64,000 nucleotides of DNA from Rikenellaceae bacterium (GCA_017935625.1 JAGBHC010000015.1:62001-126000), one strand, 5' to 3'. Shown: positions 28,488 through 38,702, numbered from the stretch's first letter. Translations and numbers: made by a program. The notes: generated from the letters alone by a model not told the origin.

Positions 28488-30923
28488 ATGATGAAAAAAT
28501 TCTTACTCCTACTGATTATTCTCTCGGCGGCTTTCTGCAACATGCAAACCCGGGCCGCCCAACCCAAATATAAAGTATCGGGCACCGTGGTGGACGAAAA
28601 CGACCGCGCCGTGGAATTCGCCACCGTCACCCTGCTCGCCCAGGGCAGCGAAGCCGCAGGAGTCGTCGCCGACGCCCGGGGAGACTTCGCCCTCTCGGCC
28701 CCCGCGGGCGACTACACGCTTCAGATACGCTGCATCGGCTATCAGACCCTCGACACGCCGCTCCGCCTCGACACAGACCGGTCGCTGGGACGCATGGTCC
28801 TCGCCCCGGCCACCGTGGAGATGGACGCCGTGGTGGTCAAACGCCAGGCTATCGTGCGCGAGGCCGACCGCTTCGTGGTGAACGTCGCCGAGAGCCCGCA
28901 GGCCATCGGACGCGACGCGCAGGAGATGCTGGCCAAATCGCCCGGCATGTGGCTCACCGACAACAAAATAACCATCAACGGCAAGTCGGGAGCCAAAATC
29001 ATCATCAACGACCGCGAGCTGAAAATGGACGACGAGGAGGCCATCGCCTACCTGCGCACCATCAAGGCCGAGGACATTCAGAAAATCGAAATCATCCCCA
29101 CCGCCGGGGCCGACTACGACGCCGACGCAGCCGGCGGAGTGGTGAAAATCACCCTGCGCAAACAACGGCTCGACGGCATGACGGGCAACCTCGCCATCTC
29201 TTACCTCACCTCGCACGGCTGGGGCTGGAGCGCCTCTCCCTCGGCCAGCTTCAACTACCACCGCAACCGGTTCAGCCTCACCTCCAGCGGCTGGTACAGC
29301 AAAGCCCACGAGAAGGCGGCCACCTGGGAGCGCAGCCGCTATTTCGACCGGCCGGACGAAATGACCGGCGAATCGGTCCTCCGCGACGAGGGATACGGCT
29401 ACGGCGGCCGCATCGGGCTCTTCTACGACATCAATCCCAGACAACAGCTCGGAGCCGAAGCCAGCTGGAACCGCAACACCGACGAAACCCTCACCGACAA
29501 CGCCAGCAAAACGACCTCCGGGTCGGAGTACATCGACCAGACGGGCGACTACTTCACCCACCGCACCACGAAGACCCTGGCCCTCACCTTCAACTACATC
29601 GTCAAACTCGACACGCTGGGCTCCACCTTCAAGCTACTGGGCAGCTACACCTCGCGCGTACAGAACAGCCCCCAGGACTACTTCTCCACCATGCGCGCCC
29701 CCTCGATATCCGTCGATTCGACCTACCGCAGCCTGGCCGCCAGCGACCACAAGGTCTACACCCTGACCGCCGCACTGGAGAAGAACACCTCGTTCGGACG
29801 GTTCAGCAGCGGAGCGAAATTCACCTACAACGACATGATGAACAACTCGCTCTACGAATATCTGAGCACCCCGCAACAGAGCTGGAGCAAAGACCTGGCG
29901 CACAGCAGCGACAACAACTACGCCGAAAAAATCGCAGCCTTCTACGCCATCTATGCCCACCGCATCCGCTCCGTCGGCATCCAGGTCGGGCTGCGCGGAG
30001 AGTACACCCACGTCACCCCCAAATATTCGCAGGAGCAGAGCGACGGCACCACGCTGCGCACCTCCACCCGTCAGGAATACTTCTCGCTCTTCCCCAATGC
30101 CAACATCAGCGTCGCCCTCAACAAGAAAAAGAGTTCGTCGCTCATCCTCTCCTACGCCCGCAAAATCAGGCGTCCCTCGTTCTGGGCGCTGGCCCCCATC
30201 CGCCAGCAAGTGAGCGAATACACCTACATCATCGGAAACCCCGACCTCAAACCCCTCTACAACGACCAGATAAGCGCCACGCTGGTCCTGTGGAACAAAG
30301 TCTCGCTCACGGCCGGACTCGACATCCGCAGCAACGAAACCCTGCAGATATTGCAGTCCGACCCTTCGGACCCCGACCTGCTCATGCTGCGTCAGGAGAA
30401 CATCGACAAGACCTCTTCGCTCTTCGTCAGCCTCAACGCACCGATTACCGTCACCTCCTGGTGGAACATGAACCTCAACGCCTACGCCGCCCGCAACGGC
30501 CAGCGCATCCGGCCCGAAGACCCGCAGACGTTCCACCCTTTCGTATTCACCACCCTGTCCAACGACTTCACCCTGCCGCTCGGCTTCTACCTCGAGGCAA
30601 CCTACTCCCTGCAAGGCAAGATATACACGGGCAACTTCTCCATCAACTCCACAAGCAGCATCGATATGAGCCTCAAGAAACAGCTCTTCAACAAAAAGGT
30701 CACCGCCTCGTTCGCCGTCCAGAACCTCTACCATACGAAATATCAGAACGTGGAAACCACACTCCAGCACATGCAGCGAACCAACCGCCTCGAACAATTC
30801 TGGAGCTCACGGAAGTTCAAATTCACCCTCCGCTACAACTTCAACCGGGGGACCAAGTTCCGTGTCAAGAACATCGAAAACGCTGCCGGCGAGGAGAGCA
30901 GCCGCCTGAACCAAAGCAACTAA
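28488..30923 (+). CDS. TonB-dependent-receptor-like outer-membrane beta-barrel protein
   Basis: 811 aa. Signal peptide (MMKKFLLLLIILSAAFCNMQ). A carboxypeptidase-regulatory-like domain (about 30-115: KVSGTVVDENDRAVEFATVTL). A plug-like domain with SPGMWLTDNKITINGKSG and PTAGADYDADAAGGVVKITL, the hallmark of the Bacteroidetes 'outer membrane beta-barrel' TonB-like family. A long C-terminal barrel follows (about 230-811), ending in RYNFNRG. No SusD partner gene follows, so it is not a classic SusCD pair; ligand unknown. No TonB box could be confirmed. Confidence 0.9.
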   Translation: MMKKFLLLLIILSAAFCNMQTRAAQPKYKVSGTVVDENDRAVEFATVTLLAQGSEAAGVVADARGDFALSAPAGDYTLQIRCIGYQTLDTPLRLDTDRSLGRMVLAPATVEMDAVVVKRQAIVREADRFVVNVAESPQAIGRDAQEMLAKSPGMWLTDNKITINGKSGAKIIINDRELKMDDEEAIAYLRTIKAEDIQKIEIIPTAGADYDADAAGGVVKITLRKQRLDGMTGNLAISYLTSHGWGWSASPSASFNYHRNRFSLTSSGWYSKAHEKAATWERSRYFDRPDEMTGESVLRDEGYGYGGRIGLFYDINPRQQLGAEASWNRNTDETLTDNASKTTSGSEYIDQTGDYFTHRTTKTLALTFNYIVKLDTLGSTFKLLGSYTSRVQNSPQDYFSTMRAPSISVDSTYRSLAASDHKVYTLTAALEKNTSFGRFSSGAKFTYNDMMNNSLYEYLSTPQQSWSKDLAHSSDNNYAEKIAAFYAIYAHRIRSVGIQVGLRGEYTHVTPKYSQEQSDGTTLRTSTRQEYFSLFPNANISVALNKKKSSSLILSYARKIRRPSFWALAPIRQQVSEYTYIIGNPDLKPLYNDQISATLVLWNKVSLTAGLDIRSNETLQILQSDPSDPDLLMLRQENIDKTSSLFVSLNAPITVTSWWNMNLNAYAARNGQRIRPEDPQTFHPFVFTTLSNDFTLPLGFYLEATYSLQGKIYTGNFSINSTSSIDMSLKKQLFNKKVTASFAVQNLYHTKYQNVETTLQHMQRTNRLEQFWSSRKFKFTLRYNFNRGTKFRVKNIENAAGEESSRLNQSN

Positions 30924-31157
30924 CCCAAAAGAGGAGCTCTTCAGCGGTCCCCGGCCCGGCATCGGGAAAAGGAACCCGAAGAGGAAAGCCGGCCGGAAGA
31001 GGAAAGACCGGCAACGCGGGCGGATTACGCTTCGGGGAACCGGCCGCAAAAGAAATTTCCTACGGCGGCGACCTGCGGCAAGGTAATTGTACAAACAGAC
31101 AGCAACGGAAGTACTTTTTTCTTCATATACAACCAACTTTAATTAGGCCTATTGTCC

Positions 31158-31201
31158 ACTCCGCCCCGGATGCCTGACACAATCCGGGGCGGAGTTTTTT
31201 T
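31158..31201 (+). terminator. Strong rho-independent terminator
   Basis: 14-bp perfect stem (ACTCCGCCCCGGAT at 31158-31171 with its complement at 31182-31195), 10-nt loop and at least seven T. It is 234 nt after the barrel gene's stop. The stretch 30924-31157 holds no supported gene; a small RNA ending here cannot be excluded. Confidence 0.88.
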
Positions 31202-31345
31202 CATTCCCCCTTTCCCTACATGCACCCGGCAATCCGTGCACTCTCCGCTCCTGCACAGAGGTGCCGACCGCAGCCTCTCTCCGCCGCAGCGCATGTCCGG
31301 TTCCTCTCCGAAATTTTCCGACCCGACGAACCCCTTTCAAACGAT

Positions 31346-31374
31346 AACCCCGCGGATGAATCATCCGCGGGGTT
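31346..31374. terminator. Near-perfect 14-bp palindrome past the BF3164-like gene
   Basis: AACCCCGCGGATGA and TCATCCGCGGGGTT flank a single A. It lies 51 nt past the stop of the minus-strand lipoprotein gene. It has no long U-tract; termination or an operator are both possible. Confidence 0.5.
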
Positions 31375-31424
31375 ACACACCGCACCTTCGGACCCTGTCG
31401 TCCGAAATACATGGTCCCCGGCTG

Positions 31425-32483
31425 CTACAACCGGTATTTGAGTATCAGCAACCGGCCGTCCTCCTGCAGCGACACGGTGTAGACACAGTTCTCTTTCCGG
31501 TCATAGGCGATATGGTCGTTGAAACACCCCGTGTCGTAGACGTGCTTCACTTCGCCGTTCCAGTCGAAGACCACAATCTTGTTCCGCGGATAGCCCGTTA
31601 TCTTCTCTCCGTAATAGAGCGTGTAAATCGCCTCGTCGGCGGCACAGACATCGGCGAAACCGGCTACGAAATCGGAACCCGCCTTCGGACGCAGGCTCTT
31701 CTCGTCGAACTCGATGACCGGCTCTATCAGATACCTCGCCGCGGAACGCTTTATCTTGCCTTTCCCGATATCGAACATCTCCATGATGGCTCCGAACACG
31801 GCATTGGCCACCACCATCTTCTCGCCGTCGGGCGACACGGCCATCAGTTTGGGTTCGACCGTATAGAGCCAGGCCATGGTCGTCGTGTCGGCCGCCGCCG
31901 GATATTCGGCATAGCTCTCCGTCACCCGGCCGTCGCCATCGACCCAGGCGAAGCGGGTCAGCGGCAATCCCGAGTTCAGACCCACCGCCCCGTCGTAAAG
32001 CCGCATTCCGTTGCCGAATCCGAACACGCTGTAAACGGTGGTAAACCGGTCGGGAACCGAAACGCTCTCCACCCGATACGGATTGGCGTTCCCCAATGCG
32101 ACGGAATCGATATGATACCACAGCATTTTGCCCGCATGGGCGTCATAGGCATAGAATTCGCGGTCGCCGTACTTCCTGACATCCGTCACCTGCACCAGCT
32201 CGTTCGGCCCCCGGCCCACCCGGCCGACGGAAATCTTCTCTCCGCCCGCTTTCGGATAGAGATGGAAAACATATCCGTCCATGTTGGCCGCCACCAGCAA
32301 ATATTCATCGAAATCGAGAAGCGCCCGACAGCTACGCGCCATCACTTCCACGAACTCCTCTTTCTCGACGGCCGGACAATCCGCCGTCTCCACAGGCCGG
32401 TATTCGACCCTGCTTCGGCCGCATGCGACAGCCAGGCACGAAACCAAAGCCACCGACGCTACTCTGACAATCGTTTTCATCAT
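31425..32483 (-). CDS. BF3164-like (TolB-like 6-bladed beta-propeller) lipoprotein
   Basis: 352 aa from the ATG at 32483 (MMKTIVRVASVALVSCLAVAC). The hydrophobic signal ends in a lipobox (LAVAC). The rest is a Bacteroidetes BF3164-family propeller: repeated strands such as GRVGRGPNELVQVTDV, FYAYDAHAGKMLWYHID, FGFGNGMRLYDGAVGL, AVSPDGEKMVVAN and KIVVFDWNGEVKHVYDTG. 6-bladed propeller lipoproteins of this kind may bind ligands at the surface; function unknown. A second member lies at 55.3 kb. Confidence 0.87.
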   Translation of the reverse strand: MMKTIVRVASVALVSCLAVACGRSRVEYRPVETADCPAVEKEEFVEVMARSCRALLDFDEYLLVAANMDGYVFHLYPKAGGEKISVGRVGRGPNELVQVTDVRKYGDREFYAYDAHAGKMLWYHIDSVALGNANPYRVESVSVPDRFTTVYSVFGFGNGMRLYDGAVGLNSGLPLTRFAWVDGDGRVTESYAEYPAAADTTTMAWLYTVEPKLMAVSPDGEKMVVANAVFGAIMEMFDIGKGKIKRSAARYLIEPVIEFDEKSLRPKAGSDFVAGFADVCAADEAIYTLYYGEKITGYPRNKIVVFDWNGEVKHVYDTGCFNDHIAYDRKENCVYTVSLQEDGRLLILKYRL

Positions 32484-32751
32484 ATTATTCATCAAGGTTA
32501 ATGTCAATCCCTATCGACTTCTCCAACGGAGCATCGCACATCTCGCACGTTCCTTCGATGTCCGCCGGTCCGGTCAATCGCTCCGCCGGTCCTCCCGAAC
32601 GCAATCGCCCAACCGGCATCCGGCTCTCTTCCTCTCTCCATACGCCCCGCTCCCCGCGGGCATCTTCTTTTTCCGGCGCCCGCCCCGACTCTCCGGAGAA
32701 GCGGAAACGGCCGGAATCAAATATTAAATTGCAAGCCGCCAACTACATACA

Positions 32752-32759
32752 CAAATATA
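32752..32759 (-). promoter_or_regulatory. -7 box TATATTTG, possible promoter of the lipoprotein gene
   Basis: Minus-strand full match about 270 nt upstream of the lipoprotein ATG; the 389-nt gap 32484-32834 is otherwise empty apart from this box and an 85-codon frame of doubtful reality. Confidence 0.4.
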
Positions 32760-32834
32760 CGCATAAATCCGACACAGACAAATCCTCCGCAGAAAAAAGA
32801 CTTCCCCCCGCCGCATTTTTCAGGGAACGGCACG

Positions 32835-32873
32835 AAAAAACAATCGGGGCCGCACCCGTGTGCGACCCCGATT
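32835..32873 (-). terminator. Rho-independent terminator for infC
   Basis: A 13-bp stem with one mismatch (arms 32842-32854 and 32861-32873) followed on the minus strand by TTTTTT (32840-32835). It begins 24 nt after the infC stop, so transcription ends here with no rpmI-rplT downstream. Confidence 0.8.
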
Positions 32874-32896
32874 CGCTCGGAAAGATTACAATCTCC

Positions 32897-33511
32897 TTAC
32901 TTCTTGGACTTGGGAGCGAGCATGATGCTCATGCGCTTTCCCTCCAATTTGGGCATCATTTCGACCTTGGCGAGTTCCTCCAGGTCGGTAGCCAGACGCA
33001 ACAACAGGATTTCACCCTGCTCCTTGAAGACGATGGAACGTCCCCGGAAGAAGACATAGGCCTTGACCTTGGCTCCGTCCTTGAGGAAGTTCTCGGCGTG
33101 ACGGAGTTTGAAGTTGTAGTCGTGGTCGTCGGTCTGAGGTCCGAAACGAATCTCCTTGACCACCACCTGAACCGACTTGGCCTTCATCTCCTTGGCCCTC
33201 TTCTTCTGCTGATAGAGGAACTTCTGGTAATCGGCGATGCGGCACACGGGAGGGTCGGCGTTGGGAGAAATCTCGATGAGGTCGAGCTCCATCTCGTCGG
33301 CCAGACGCAGCGCCTCGCGTATGGACAATACGGCGGGCGCCTCGATGTTGTCGCCCACCACCCGCACGCGCTGGGCGGTAATCTGGTCGTTGATACGGTT
33401 CGGATTCTCCTTCTCCGGCCTCTTCGGGCCATGTGCTCCGGGACGGCCGCCTCTGTTGCCGGCGCCCGGCTGAGGGCTCACCCTCGGGGGAAATGGTTTT
33501 GTCGTGTTCAA
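32897..33511 (-). CDS. infC: Translation initiation factor IF-3, TTG start
   Basis: 204 aa. IF-3 N-domain ([58 protein letters not shown]) and C-domain ([29 protein letters not shown], shown here as two blocks [14 protein letters not shown] and [10 protein letters not shown]). The N-terminal extension (about 35 aa, Pro/Gly-rich) is longer than in many relatives. The only start before an in-frame stop is TTG at 33511. Non-ATG starts in infC are known to let IF-3 repress its own synthesis. It follows thrS by 23 nt, the classical order, but lacks rpmI-rplT. Confidence 0.95.
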   Translation of the reverse strand: MNTTKPFPPRVSPQPGAGNRGGRPGAHGPKRPEKENPNRINDQITAQRVRVVGDNIEAPAVLSIREALRLADEMELDLIEISPNADPPVCRIADYQKFLYQQKKRAKEMKAKSVQVVVKEIRFGPQTDDHDYNFKLRHAENFLKDGAKVKAYVFFRGRSIVFKEQGEILLLRLATDLEELAKVEMMPKLEGKRMSIMLAPKSKK

Positions 33512-33534
33512 TCTTGCTGTTGTTAATGATTACT

Positions 33535-35478
33535 CTACTGTTTGTTTGCTTCAATCTCCTTGCGCACCAGCTCGGTCATGAAATCGCGGAAAGCCTCCAT
33601 GGTCATCTGGCCCTTGTCGCCTTCGCCCTGGGCACGGACCGACACCAGACCGTCGGCCTCCTCCTTCTCGCCCACGATGAGCAGATAGGGAATGCGCTTG
33701 AGTTCGTTGTCGCGAATCTTGCGGCCGATTTTTTCGTTGCGGTTATCCACCTGGCTGCGAATATCGTAATTATTTAGATATTTTGAAACTTTTTCCGCAT
33801 AATCGTTATATTTTTCGCTGATAGGCAGAACGACCACCTGGTCGGGCGAAAGCCACAACGGGAACTTGCCTCCGGTGTGCTCCAACAGCACGGCCACGAA
33901 TCGCTCCATCGAGCCGAACGGCGCACGGTGAATCATAATCGGGCGGTGGGGTTTGTCGTCCGCGCCGGTGTAGGTCAAATCGAAGCGCTCGGGCAGGTTG
34001 TAGTCCACCTGGATGGTACCCAGCTGCCACTTGCGGCCGATGGCGTCCTTGACCATGAAGTCGAGCTTCGGGCCGTAGAAAGCGGCCTCGCCGTACTCGA
34101 CCACCGTATTCAGTCCCTTCTCCCTGGCAGCCTCGATGATGGCGCTCTCGGCCTTGGCCCAGTTTTCGTCGCTGCCGATGTATTTCTCCTTGTTGTTGGG
34201 GTCACGCAGCGAAATCTGTGCCGTGTAGCTGTCGAACTTCAAGGTCTTGAAGATATAGAGCACGATGTCGATGACCTTCTTGAACTCGTCCAGCAGCTGG
34301 TCGGGGCGAACGAACATGTGGGCGTCGTCCTGGGTGAATCCGCGCACACGGGTCAGTCCGTGCAGCTCGCCGCTCTGCTCGTAACGGTACACCGTGCCGA
34401 ATTCGGCCAGACGGATGGGCAGGTCCTTGTAGGAGCGGGGCTTGTATTTGTAAATCTCGCAGTGATGGGGGCAGTTCATCGGCTTGAGCAGGAACTCCTC
34501 GCTGTCGTCCGGCGTGTGAATGGGCTGGAACGAGTCCTTGCCGTACTTGGCGTAGTGGCCCGAAGTGACGTAGAGGTCCTTCATGCCGATATGGGGAGTG
34601 ATTACCTGCTGGTAGCCGTACTCCTTCTGCACCCCGCGCAGGAAGTTCTCCAGCCGGTCGCGGAGCGCGGCGCCCTTGGGCAGCCACAACGGCAGACCCT
34701 GACCCACGCGCGGCGAGAAGTGGAACAGCTCCAGCTCCTTGCCCAGCTTGCGGTGGTCGCGCTTCTTGGCCTCCTCCATCATCGCCAGGTATTCGTCGAG
34801 CTGGCTCTTCTTGGGGAACGATATGCCGTATATGCGAGTCAGCATCTTGTTCTTCTCGTTTCCGCGCCAGTAGGCTCCGGCCACCGAAGTGAGCTTGATG
34901 GCCTTGATGAAGCCCGTGTGGGGCAGGTGCGGACCGCGGCAAAGGTCGGTGAAGCAACCGTTGGTGTAGAAACTGATGGTGCCGTCCGCCAGGTCGGTGA
35001 TGAGCTCCACCTTATACTGGTCACCCTTCTCGGTGAATGTCTTCAACGCTTCGGCCTTGCTCACCTCGCGGCGCACGACGGGCTCCTTGCCGCGGGCCAG
35101 CTCCAGCATCTTGGCTTCGATACGGGGCAAATCGCCCTCGGTGATGGGCTCCGGAGAGTCCACATCGTAATAGAAGCCGTTCTCGATGGCCGGACCGATA
35201 CCGAACTTGATGCCCGGATAGAGCGATTCCAGCGCCTCGGCCAGCAAGTGCGACGAGGTGTGCCAGAAGGCGTGTCGGCCCTCTTCGTCCTCCCACTTGA
35301 GGAGTTTCACCTCGGCGTCGGTGTCGATGGGCATGTTCAAATCCTGTACTTTACCGTTTACGGACACGGCGAGTACCTCCTGAGCCAGACGGGAGCTGAT
35401 GCTCTCCGCGATGGCCATTCCTGTTACTCCGGCCTGGTAATCTCTTACGCTGCCGTCTGGAAATGTAATTTTAACCAT
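33535..35478 (-). CDS. thrS: Threonyl-tRNA synthetase
   Basis: 647 aa class II synthetase. N-terminal TGS domain (1-60), tRNA-editing domain (about 65-225, with [12 protein letters not shown] zinc-site region and the tRNA_SAD motif [12 protein letters not shown]), catalytic core with motif 1, [11 protein letters not shown] (zinc Cys), motif 2 [20 protein letters not shown], and motif 3 with [11 protein letters not shown]. The anticodon-binding domain (about 545-640) closes the protein. First gene of thrS-infC. Confidence 0.98.
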   Translation of the reverse strand: MVKITFPDGSVRDYQAGVTGMAIAESISSRLAQEVLAVSVNGKVQDLNMPIDTDAEVKLLKWEDEEGRHAFWHTSSHLLAEALESLYPGIKFGIGPAIENGFYYDVDSPEPITEGDLPRIEAKMLELARGKEPVVRREVSKAEALKTFTEKGDQYKVELITDLADGTISFYTNGCFTDLCRGPHLPHTGFIKAIKLTSVAGAYWRGNEKNKMLTRIYGISFPKKSQLDEYLAMMEEAKKRDHRKLGKELELFHFSPRVGQGLPLWLPKGAALRDRLENFLRGVQKEYGYQQVITPHIGMKDLYVTSGHYAKYGKDSFQPIHTPDDSEEFLLKPMNCPHHCEIYKYKPRSYKDLPIRLAEFGTVYRYEQSGELHGLTRVRGFTQDDAHMFVRPDQLLDEFKKVIDIVLYIFKTLKFDSYTAQISLRDPNNKEKYIGSDENWAKAESAIIEAAREKGLNTVVEYGEAAFYGPKLDFMVKDAIGRKWQLGTIQVDYNLPERFDLTYTGADDKPHRPIMIHRAPFGSMERFVAVLLEHTGGKFPLWLSPDQVVVLPISEKYNDYAEKVSKYLNNYDIRSQVDNRNEKIGRKIRDNELKRIPYLLIVGEKEEADGLVSVRAQGEGDKGQMTMEAFRDFMTELVRKEIEANKQ

Positions 35479-35547
35479 AAAAATAATAATTTGTATCGTT
35501 TTGCTTCCCGGTCCCTTTCTACAAACAGGAATCCGCAGAAGACTTTT

Positions 35548-36522
35548 TCATCGCCAATCGTTCGTTCGCCCGACCGCCTTGCCGGCCGCCGGCTTTCTCT
35601 CCGGCCACCACAGCACCAGCGCGATGGCAAGCAGATAGAACGCCGTGACCACCACGCCGCCCTCGGGACCGAAAGCGCCTCCGTGTATGAGGTCGCTCCC
35701 CGGCAGGGCCTGCATTTCGAGCAGGCAGCTGCCCTGCGGCATGCCTCCGCCGCTCACCTCCGCCCCGAAGATGTTCCCCTGAAAGAAGTTCCACGCCGAG
35801 TGGAAAGCGCCGACTCCCCATATCGAATCGGTACGCAGGAAGAGGAGCGAGGCGAAGACCCCGAACAAAACGAGGTTGAGCACCGCCAGCACCGTGATGC
35901 CCGAATTGAGCAGATGCAGCAGCGCGAAGAGCACCGAATTGAGCGATACGGCGCCCCAAACCGGCATGCGGGTCGAGGCCGAAACCATCAGTCCGCCCCG
36001 CAGCACCAGCTCCTCCTCCATGCCCTGAATCGCGAATCCGCCGAAAAAGAGCAGCAGCATCCACCATTCGGCTCCGGCCCAGCCTTCGAAACGGACCGCG
36101 CCGCAGAGCGCCTCCACGCCCACCACCGCCGAAATGGCCAGGACTCCGAGCAGGTAGCCGCCCGCATAGCGTCCCGCGATATTGCCGCGGCCGAATCCCA
36201 TCGAATACCACGACCGGCGCTCGCTGCGACGCACGTAGAGGATGACGCCCCACAGCACCAGTGCGGTCGCATAGAGCATCTCCGCCGAAGCCAGCCACGC
36301 CATTTCGGGCGAAGAGAGCTGATTTCTCAGGTCGGACGCCGCCACATGGTGAACGATTCCCCACAAAGCGGAGGGAATCATCATGACGATTCCGCCGACC
36401 AGCGAACCGGCCAGTATGATGCCGATGTATATCAGCACCTGCCAAACCACCCGGGGCGTCCGGCCCCGTTCGGCCTCGGCCAGCGTACGCGGCTTGCGGA
36501 CAAGCAACTCGAACCCTCTCAT
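35548..36522 (-). CDS. CPBP (Abi) family intramembrane glutamic protease
   Basis: 324 aa with about eight TMs. The hallmark EExxxR is seen as EEELVLRGGLM (about residue 190), followed by the conserved FALLHLLNSG (His) and GAFHSAWNFFQG (H..N) of the CPBP/Rce1 fold. The ATG at 36522 (MRGFELL) lies 34 nt after the pdxA stop; an ATG at 36567 would overlap pdxA by 11 nt and add 15 residues. Bacterial members have been linked to immunity or membrane processing; no target is evident here. Confidence 0.9.
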   Translation of the reverse strand: MRGFELLVRKPRTLAEAERGRTPRVVWQVLIYIGIILAGSLVGGIVMMIPSALWGIVHHVAASDLRNQLSSPEMAWLASAEMLYATALVLWGVILYVRRSERRSWYSMGFGRGNIAGRYAGGYLLGVLAISAVVGVEALCGAVRFEGWAGAEWWMLLLFFGGFAIQGMEEELVLRGGLMVSASTRMPVWGAVSLNSVLFALLHLLNSGITVLAVLNLVLFGVFASLLFLRTDSIWGVGAFHSAWNFFQGNIFGAEVSGGGMPQGSCLLEMQALPGSDLIHGGAFGPEGGVVVTAFYLLAIALVLWWPERKPAAGKAVGRTNDWR

Positions 36523-36556
36523 ACTCTTCTCCCTCTTATTTTTTACGCTTCCCGCA

Positions 36557-37654
36557 TCAATCTTCATCCTCGGAGGCCAGGTGCAGGTCCTTGACCGAGA
36601 CGTCGGCCCCCTTCTCCCGTTCGTAGCGGCGCAGCGGATTGCGGCTCATCTCGGCATAGAGCCGGCGGCTCTGCCAGATATCCACGGCCATGTACACGGC
36701 CTGCCTCATCGAGGAGGGGTCGGCCACGCCTTTGCCCGCGATGTCGTATGCCACTCCGTGGTCGGGACTGGTGCGCACCACCTTCAAAGCCGCCGTCACG
36801 TTCACCCCCTGGGGCGTAAGAGCCTTGAAAGGCGCCAGACCCTGGTCGTGATACATGGCCAGCACGGCATCGTAATGCGCATAGGCTCCCGAAGCGAAAA
36901 AGCCGTCGGCACTCATCGGGCCGAAAGCCAGCACGCCCTCGCCGACCGCATCGCGCACGGCGGGCGCTATGGTCTGCTGCTCCTCGCCGCCCAGCAGGCC
37001 CCCGTCCCCCGAATGGGGATTCAGGGCCAGCACGGCGATGCGCGGCTCCACAATCGAGAAATCGGTGATAAGCGCCTTCCGCAGCTGGCGCAGGCGGGTT
37101 ACGATGCGTTCGCGGGTGATATTGCGGCTCACCTCGGCCACCGGCAGATGGATGGTGGCCAGCCCGACACGCAGCATCTCGCTGCACATCATCATCAGCG
37201 GCTCGCCCCCGAACTCGGCTGCCAGGAACTCGGTATGTCCCGTGAAGCGGAACCCGTCGCTCTGAATGCTCTCCTTGTTTATCGGGGCGGTCACCAGGGC
37301 GTCGAGCCCCCCCTCCTTGAGGTCCCGCACGGCGGCCCGCAGCGCATCCGCCGCGGCAGCGCCGGCCTCGGGCGACGCCTCGCCGGGGCGTATTTCGGCT
37401 CCCGCCAGCCCCGTATCCACCAGATTGACCTTGCGGGCCCGGGCCTCGCGGGCCGATTTCACCGTCGTGAACTGGAAGCCCTCCGCCTCCTCGATTCCGC
37501 GTTTGTAGAACTCGGCGGCACGTGCGGAGCCGTAAATCACCGGAGTGCAGATTTCCGTCATCCGCGAATCGGCGAAACACTTGATTATCACCTCCCAGCC
37601 TATGCCGTTGATATCACCCTGCGTGATACCTATCTTTATTTTCTGTTCGCTCAT
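36557..37654 (-). CDS. pdxA: 4-hydroxythreonine-4-phosphate dehydrogenase
   Basis: 365 aa. PLP biosynthesis (DXP-dependent route): oxidises 4-phosphohydroxythreonine. Family motifs: GITQGDINGIGWEVI at the start (usually GDPAGIGPE, so the substrate loop is altered as in other Bacteroidetes), FRFTGHTEFLAAEFG (metal His), AMYHDQGLAPFK (second His), RTSPDHGVAYDIAGKG (third His). A -7 box lies 28 nt upstream. Downstream gene is the CPBP protease. Confidence 0.95.
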   Translation of the reverse strand: MSEQKIKIGITQGDINGIGWEVIIKCFADSRMTEICTPVIYGSARAAEFYKRGIEEAEGFQFTTVKSAREARARKVNLVDTGLAGAEIRPGEASPEAGAAAADALRAAVRDLKEGGLDALVTAPINKESIQSDGFRFTGHTEFLAAEFGGEPLMMMCSEMLRVGLATIHLPVAEVSRNITRERIVTRLRQLRKALITDFSIVEPRIAVLALNPHSGDGGLLGGEEQQTIAPAVRDAVGEGVLAFGPMSADGFFASGAYAHYDAVLAMYHDQGLAPFKALTPQGVNVTAALKVVRTSPDHGVAYDIAGKGVADPSSMRQAVYMAVDIWQSRRLYAEMSRNPLRRYEREKGADVSVKDLHLASEDED

Positions 37655-37681
37655 ACGATATTTCTATCCGTTAGAAACCAC

Positions 37682-37689
37682 AAATATAC
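37682..37689 (-). promoter_or_regulatory. -7 box TATATTTG for pdxA
   Basis: Minus-strand full consensus, 28 nt upstream of the pdxA start. The 256-nt gap 37655-37910 holds nothing else that I recognise. Confidence 0.6.
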
Positions 37690-37910
37690 GAATTTTATTC
37701 CGAAATCGTCTCTCCGCGCACGCTTAATTTTCGCAATCCGCGCGCTCCGGCCCCTTCACTTCTCCCCGCAACCGCAGCGGCCGCACGCAGCGGCAAACCG
37801 ACGGACGGGGAGACTCCCGCCCCGCGGCACGCACGAAACGACGCGGTTCCGGCGCCGGAACCGGCACGGAAACCCGCGTCAAAACCGGGAGGAGAGGGCG
37901 GACGAGGCTG

Positions 37911-38645
37911 TCAGCGGCGGCGGAACTCCGAGCAGACGATGGCCGTCGCCACAGCGACGTTGAGCGACTCGCTGCCGGGCGTATCCTGCGGAAAGGGAGG
38001 AATGTAGAGCCGGCGGGTGACGCTGCGGGCCACCGGGTCGCTCACCCCGCGCCCCTCGTTGCCCATCACCACGATGCCGGTCGGCGAAAGCGGCTCCCGA
38101 TAGATATTCCCGCCGTCGAGAAAGGTTCCGTAGACCGAAACCCCCTCCCCTGCGGCCCGGGCCAGTTCGGCCGCCAGGTCGAGATAGTGCACGCGCACCC
38201 GCAGGATGGCCCCCATGGTGGCCTGCACCACCTTGGGATTGAAGCAGTCGGCACAGCCGGGCGAACAGATGACGTCCCCGATTCCGAACCAGTCGGCAAG
38301 CCGCACGATGGTCCCCATGTTGCCCGGATTCTGCACCTCGTCCAGCGCCAGCACCAGTCCGCGGCGATAGCTCGCGGCATCGAAGTCCCGGCGGGGAATC
38401 TCCACCACGGCCAAGGCGCCGGAAGGGCTCTTCAGCGAGCTCATCCGCTCCATCTCGGTTCGCGAAACGGGCTCCTCGAATGCGGAGCCGAAACGCTCGC
38501 CGCAGGTATACAATTTTCTCACCCTGAACGGAGAATGCAATATCTCCCCCACCAGTTTGCCACCTTCGGCCACGAAGAGTCCGGATTGGTCGCGGCTGCG
38601 CTTGTCGGCCAGCGACCTGACGAGTTGTATTTCGGCTTTGGTCAT
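37911..38645 (-). CDS. SpoU/TrmH family RNA 2'-O-methyltransferase
   Basis: 244 aa. N-terminal substrate-binding domain (about 1-90, SGLFVAEGGKLVGEIL) and C-terminal SPOUT knot with motif 1 LDEVQNPGNMGTIVRLADW, motif 2 IVVMGNEGRGVSDPVA, and motif 3 IPPFPQDTPGSESLNVAVAT. Methylates rRNA or tRNA riboses; which one is not clear. Start at the ATG 38645 (MTKAEIQL); an upstream ATG gives a poor N-terminus. It diverges from carA over 111 nt. Confidence 0.92.
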   Translation of the reverse strand: MTKAEIQLVRSLADKRSRDQSGLFVAEGGKLVGEILHSPFRVRKLYTCGERFGSAFEEPVSRTEMERMSSLKSPSGALAVVEIPRRDFDAASYRRGLVLALDEVQNPGNMGTIVRLADWFGIGDVICSPGCADCFNPKVVQATMGAILRVRVHYLDLAAELARAAGEGVSVYGTFLDGGNIYREPLSPTGIVVMGNEGRGVSDPVARSVTRRLYIPPFPQDTPGSESLNVAVATAIVCSEFRRR

Positions 38646-38702
38646 ACGTTCTTTCTGAAAAGCGAAACAAAATAACAAATAAAACTCTAATTAAGCAAAA
38701 CT

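Noticed and set aside
32485..32742. 85-codon minus-strand frame directly upstream of the first BF3164-like gene, ending at its start.
   Set aside because: It begins about 10 nt past a -7 box and could be translated, but the composition is charged and featureless, with no signal peptide. Kept out for lack of support.
35479..35547. T-box or other tRNA-responsive leader before thrS.
   Set aside because: The gap is only 69 nt and lacks a T-box motif or terminator/antiterminator pair.
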